A stretch of DNA of 17,461 nucleotides from Deltaproteobacteria bacterium UBA5329. Lineage in GTDB: Bacteria; Desulfobacterota; Syntrophorhabdia; Syntrophorhabdales; Syntrophorhabdaceae. Shown here one piece after another: positions 14,958 to 17,461 of the stretch. The notes beneath the pieces were generated by a model. That model did not search any database and was not told the DNA's origin. It saw only the letters and a list, made by a program, of their open reading frames with translations. Both the position numbers and the translations under genes were made by a program. The stretch covers positions 1-17,461 of the forward strand of contig DHQV01000095.1 of assembly GCA_002408185.1 (NCBI GenBank), written 5' to 3'. Positions within the stretch are counted from its first letter, which is position 1; each line of letters starts with the position of its first letter.

Positions 14958-14975
14958 ATCCCGGCAAGCCGGGAT
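14958..14975. repeat. REP-like palindrome between convergent genes
   Basis: ATCCCGGC and GCCGGGAT flank an AA centre, an 8-bp perfect stem. A wider dyad (AAGCT at 14951, AGCTT at 14989) surrounds it. The GATCC/CCGGGAT-type core is shared with the palindrome behind sod. It could terminate the flavoprotein or the CDF transcript, but no T-run follows. Confidence 0.5.
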
Positions 14976-14993
14976 GACGGGGCGGGGGAGCTT

Positions 14994-15035
14994 CATTACG
15001 TCTTACGACTGGCGACTTACGCCTTACGGCATTAC
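14994..15035. repeat. Degenerate 7-bp tandem repeat, about 6 units
   Basis: Consecutive heptamers CATTACG, TCTTACG, ACTGGCG, ACTTACG, CCTTACG and GCATTAC start at 14994 and then every 7 bp. The tract ends in the stop codon of the CDF gene, which is convergent with the flavoprotein gene. Confidence 0.6.
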
Positions 15036-15832
15036 TTCGACAGCTGGAAAATGCGGTAAGCCCCCCTGCTCACGAGGGCAAACACGATCGTTCCAATGGC
15101 CAGGTCCGGTATCTTCGAATTGGTCAGGCAAACCAGCACACCGGCGATGATCACACCTATGTTGACGATGACATCCATGGATGTGAATATCATGCTTGCC
15201 TGTATATGGGCCTCGGTGCTTTTGGAGCGTAGGAGAAGATACAGACACACAATATTGCCGGCGAGGGCTGAAATGGACACAACGATCATACTCCGGAAAT
15301 CGGGGGTTGGTTCATAACCAATAAAACGCCGGACGACCTCCATGAAACCCATAATGGCTAACACGGCCTGAAAGTACCCCGCCATCCCCGCGACCCTTTT
15401 TTTGCACATATCCGAACCACCGACAGCCAGAAGCGACAGGCCGTACACAATGCTGTCGGCAAGCATATCCAGACTGTCTGCCACGAGCCCCATGGAGCGG
15501 GCAAATAACCCTGAGACCATTTCAGCTGCAAAAAAGAATAAGTTTATGGCGAGTACCTGCCAGAGTACCCGGCGTTGACGGGAATGTTCGTCAGTGGGCC
15601 CTATGAATTCTACAGGGTCTGATGAAATAACTTTCGTCTCGAGTTTAAGGGTGTCGAGAACATCGAGAATGTCCCTGTAATCTCCCGTGTGGTACACCTG
15701 CAAAAGTCGACGAGGTACATCGAATACAAGGTTCTTGACCCCGGGCAATCCGTCAAGCCTTGAGCGGATCAACTGCTCTTCGGTCGGTCAATCCATTTTT
15801 GCTATTGTGAAAGACGTTCTTACAACGGTCAT
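15032..15832 (-). CDS. HMA-CDF cation transporter, probable selenoprotein (in-frame TGA at 15788-15790)
   Basis: The C-terminal 200 residues are a six-segment cation-diffusion-facilitator membrane domain (SMGLVADSLDMLADSIVYG in TM2, FTSMDVIVNIGVIIAG in TM5), probably exporting a metal ion. The N-terminal part is an HMA-like metal-binding domain (QLIRSRLDGLPGVKNLVFDV). Avoiding the TGA would force a TTG start at 15772 that deletes the first beta strand and metal loop. Reading through gives a 266-residue protein from ATG 15832 (AGAAGAG 6 nt upstream): MTVVRTSFTIAKMD, then UGA, then PTEEQ. The TGA replaces the Cys of the MDCP(S/T)EEQ motif known from relatives. A SECIS-like hairpin follows. The usual CDF metal-site His residues are partly replaced (DxxxD in TM2, no His before the TM5 Asp). 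An ordinary nonsense mutation is the alternative. Upstream pcnB ends 124 bp away. Confidence 0.85.
15746..15771 (-). promoter_or_regulatory. SECIS-like hairpin after the in-frame TGA
   Basis: On the minus strand ATCCG, a bulged C, and TCAA pair with TTGA and CGGAT around a GGC loop (15757-15759). Two G-U pairs extend the base. The loop starts 28 nt after the TGA. As I recall, bacterial SECIS elements have an apical loop 16-37 nt after UGA with a G in its first two positions, and this hairpin satisfies both. Confidence 0.6.
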
Positions 15833-15956
15833 CGATCTCTTCTTCTATTATTTTTCCGTTTGCGCCCCGGCAGACAGGAATTGACTCAAGACCTGTTCGA
15901 CGAGGTCCGAGGCTGTGCGTTCAAACCTTTTAAAGATATTGCAATGTCTCGTGTAG

Positions 15957-17306
15957 CTATGATTGCGTGCCAGGCTGGTCCTCTCTTGCTCTGCGCGGCC
16001 TTCTTCGCCTTCTTCTACGTTTCTTGCGCGGGGGTTCTTCGGGCGAGCGCCCGGCATCCGCCGCAACGGGATTTTCACTGGTGAATGCCTCCCACCATCG
16101 CATGACGCTCTGGTATTCACTATGCGATCGTGCGGCAATGCTCAAATAAACGAGGGTTTCCTCAAATTCAGGCCTGCCGGCGATCGTGCCGGGGCGTTTC
16201 GGGGGCATTTTGCACACGCCTGACTTCAGGGCAAGAATAGAACACAGTCGTATCGCCACGCGGCCCGGGACATGGGCGGTTTTCGCAATCTCTTCGAGAA
16301 ATGCCGCGCATGATGCATCGAGGGCCTGACGCCTCGGTATACCGCCCTGGTGGCGCTCCCACGCCTCTGTTTCAATCGATTCCCCAAAGAGCGCAGCCAA
16401 AAGAAGGGCAGGAGAAACCGTTGCACCGCCTTTTACAAGCTCATCGATAGATTTCAAATTTGCCTCGATCGTTTCAAAAAGCCCGGGTTCTGCATGCATC
16501 CGACCGGAGAGGCCCGGAACAAGAGAGGCGAGCAGGCCGCTTTTCTCGAGCAGAAAAAATGTTGGTGCCGCGAAACCGAGAAGAAAGAGTTTTTGTATCT
16601 CCTCGTACAGCCGGGATGGTGAGACCCGTGCAATAGCCGGGGCGAGTTTCAGTATGGCCTGCCAGGCTTCTTCCTCTATTTCAAAATTGTGGGATGCCGC
16701 GAAACGGACTGCACGGAGCATCCGAACGGGATCTTCGGTGAACCGCACCTGTGGATCCCCTATGGACCGGATAAGGCGCTCTTTGAGGTCTGCAAGTCCA
16801 GTACTGAAATCGACCACGGACAGGTCGGCAATATTGTATGCAAGCGCATTGATCGTAAAATCCCGCCGCAAGGCATCTTCTTCGGGCGTTCCAAAGATAT
16901 TGTCGGCAAGGACCATTCCGTGTTCATCTTTCAGATGGCGTACATGCCCCCGTTTTCCCTGTTGAATGTCAGGGACCTCCTCAATATCGGAAGGTTCCGC
17001 CGCGCGCCTAAAAGTGGACACCTCCACGATCTCGTCCTGGAAGCGTATATGGGCCAGCCTGAAACGCCGACCTACAAGACGGCAGTTATGAAAGAGCCGT
17101 TTTATCTGGCCGGGCGTTGCATTCGTACCGACATCAAAATCCTTTGGTGTTCGCCCCAACATAAGATCGCGAACGCACCCACCTACAAGATATGCGATAA
17201 AACCTCGTGAATGGAGACGGTACAGGATACGAAGGGCATTCACGCTCATGTTCTTGCGTGATATGCGATGCTCTTTCTTTGGGACTATCTTTGGTTTCGA
17301 TTTCAT
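15957..17306 (-). CDS. pcnB: Poly(A) polymerase I / tRNA nucleotidyltransferase family protein
   Basis: Class II nucleotidyltransferase adding 3' adenosines to RNA. The 449-residue length and the C-terminal basic tail (KKRRRRRRRPRRARE) match PcnB, whose tail binds RNA. Visible motifs: YLVGGCVRDLMLG (residues 39-51), the catalytic Asp56-x-Asp58 pair (PKDFDVGT), the poly(A)-polymerase signature LVGRRFRLAHIRF, VEVSTFRR with the third carboxylate, EEDALRRDFTINALAYN, and the RNA-binding segment FTEDPVRMLRAVRFAA. The GRRFxLAHI signature favours poly(A) polymerase over a CCA-adding enzyme, but a dual or CCA role cannot be excluded, as no other copy is visible. The ATG at 17306 has no strong ribosome-binding site. 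Its tail tolerates a long arginine run encoded by repeated CGN/AGA codons. It lies upstream of the CDF gene. Confidence 0.93.
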   Translation of the reverse strand: MKSKPKIVPKKEHRISRKNMSVNALRILYRLHSRGFIAYLVGGCVRDLMLGRTPKDFDVGTNATPGQIKRLFHNCRLVGRRFRLAHIRFQDEIVEVSTFRRAAEPSDIEEVPDIQQGKRGHVRHLKDEHGMVLADNIFGTPEEDALRRDFTINALAYNIADLSVVDFSTGLADLKERLIRSIGDPQVRFTEDPVRMLRAVRFAASHNFEIEEEAWQAILKLAPAIARVSPSRLYEEIQKLFLLGFAAPTFFLLEKSGLLASLVPGLSGRMHAEPGLFETIEANLKSIDELVKGGATVSPALLLAALFGESIETEAWERHQGGIPRRQALDASCAAFLEEIAKTAHVPGRVAIRLCSILALKSGVCKMPPKRPGTIAGRPEFEETLVYLSIAARSHSEYQSVMRWWEAFTSENPVAADAGRSPEEPPRKKRRRRRRRPRRAREDQPGTQS

Positions 17307-17313
17307 AGATCAG

Positions 17314-17427
17314 GTAACGGTTAATAGGTTATGGGTTATTGGCAAAAAAATCAATACATCAGGTGATGGGTGACGGGTTATTAAAAGCGTTGTTTTCTTC
17401 CCATTACCTATAACCCATCATCTGTTG
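17314..17427. repeat. Cluster of three degenerate 7-bp repeat tracts upstream of pcnB
   Basis: Tract 1 (17314-17341): GTAACGG, TTAATAG, GTTATGG, GTTATTG. Tract 2 (17363-17383): GTGATGG, GTGACGG, GTTATTA. Tract 3 (17400-17427) is on the opposite strand: CCCATTA, CCTATAA, CCCATCA, TCTGTTG. Because tract 3 is inverted relative to the other two, the region can fold into a long imperfect hairpin. No gene or promoter for pcnB could be recognised among them, and the final 34 bp of the window show nothing more. Confidence 0.65.
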
Positions 17428-17461
17428 GCTGTTCTCGACATCGAGTAGGCGGGGGCTTCGC

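Noticed and set aside
15032..15772. CDF transporter starting at TTG 15772
   Set aside because: This start has no ribosome-binding site and removes the first strand and metal-binding loop of the HMA domain. The frame continues sensibly upstream through the TGA to ATG 15832.
15848..15940. Protein-like minus-strand stretch (FKRFERTASDLVEQVLSQF) between pcnB and the CDF gene
   Set aside because: It has no ATG, GTG or TTG start in frame after the pcnB stop and would need to begin inside pcnB in another frame. No family is recognised.

Overview
The window is about 17.5 kb of chromosomal sequence from a moderately GC-rich Gram-negative bacterium. It encodes an outer-membrane efflux channel, lipoproteins and a PcnB-type poly(A) polymerase. 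It also carries anaerobe-type redox genes: a desulforedoxin-like protein, a [4Fe-4S] iron-sulfur flavoprotein, and a superoxide dismutase with archaeal-like active-site choices. This mix suggests an anaerobic delta-proteobacterial (Desulfobacterota-like) lineage. That placement is inference; no rRNA or tRNA gene is present to settle it. No transposase, phage gene, CRISPR array or tRNA was seen.

Layout, left to right. A fragment of an unrecognised gene runs off the left edge on the minus strand. Then come a secreted coiled-coil protein (+), an Fe/Mn superoxide dismutase (+) with a palindrome behind it, a DUF4126 membrane protein (-) and an unrecognised 151-residue protein (+). A complete tripartite RND efflux operon (adaptor, pump, outer-membrane channel; + strand, almost no gaps) occupies 3492-9570. 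A two-CBS-domain protein with a very good sigma70 promoter follows. Next is a small desulforedoxin-like gene (-) broken by two frameshifts, then a selenium-associated YedE transporter overlapping a TusA-like sulfur carrier (+). On the minus strand are a two-gene operon (endonuclease V-like protein, then a B3/4-domain protein) and a stand-alone cyclic-nucleotide-binding-fold protein. An iron-sulfur flavoprotein lies on the plus strand. The right end, on the minus strand, holds a CDF-family cation transporter with an N-terminal HMA-like domain, and pcnB.

The most exciting observation is in the CDF transporter gene. Its apparent TTG start at 15772 is an artefact of an in-frame TGA at 15788-15790. 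Reading through the TGA restores a normal HMA N-terminus beginning at ATG 15832, with the TGA exactly where the metal-binding cysteine of the MDCP(T/S)EEQ motif belongs. A hairpin with a GGC loop lies 28 nt after the TGA, as expected for a bacterial SECIS. The yedE-tusA pair about 4 kb away belongs to selenium metabolism. I therefore annotate this gene as a probable selenoprotein, a selenocysteine-containing HMA-CDF metal transporter.

Other points of interest: an endonuclease V homologue lacking part of the canonical motifs and translationally linked to a B3/4 (PheT editing-type) domain protein; unusual residues in the proton-relay helix of the RND pump; two slippage-type frameshifts in the desulforedoxin-like gene; and degenerate 7-bp-period repeats in several intergenic spacers.
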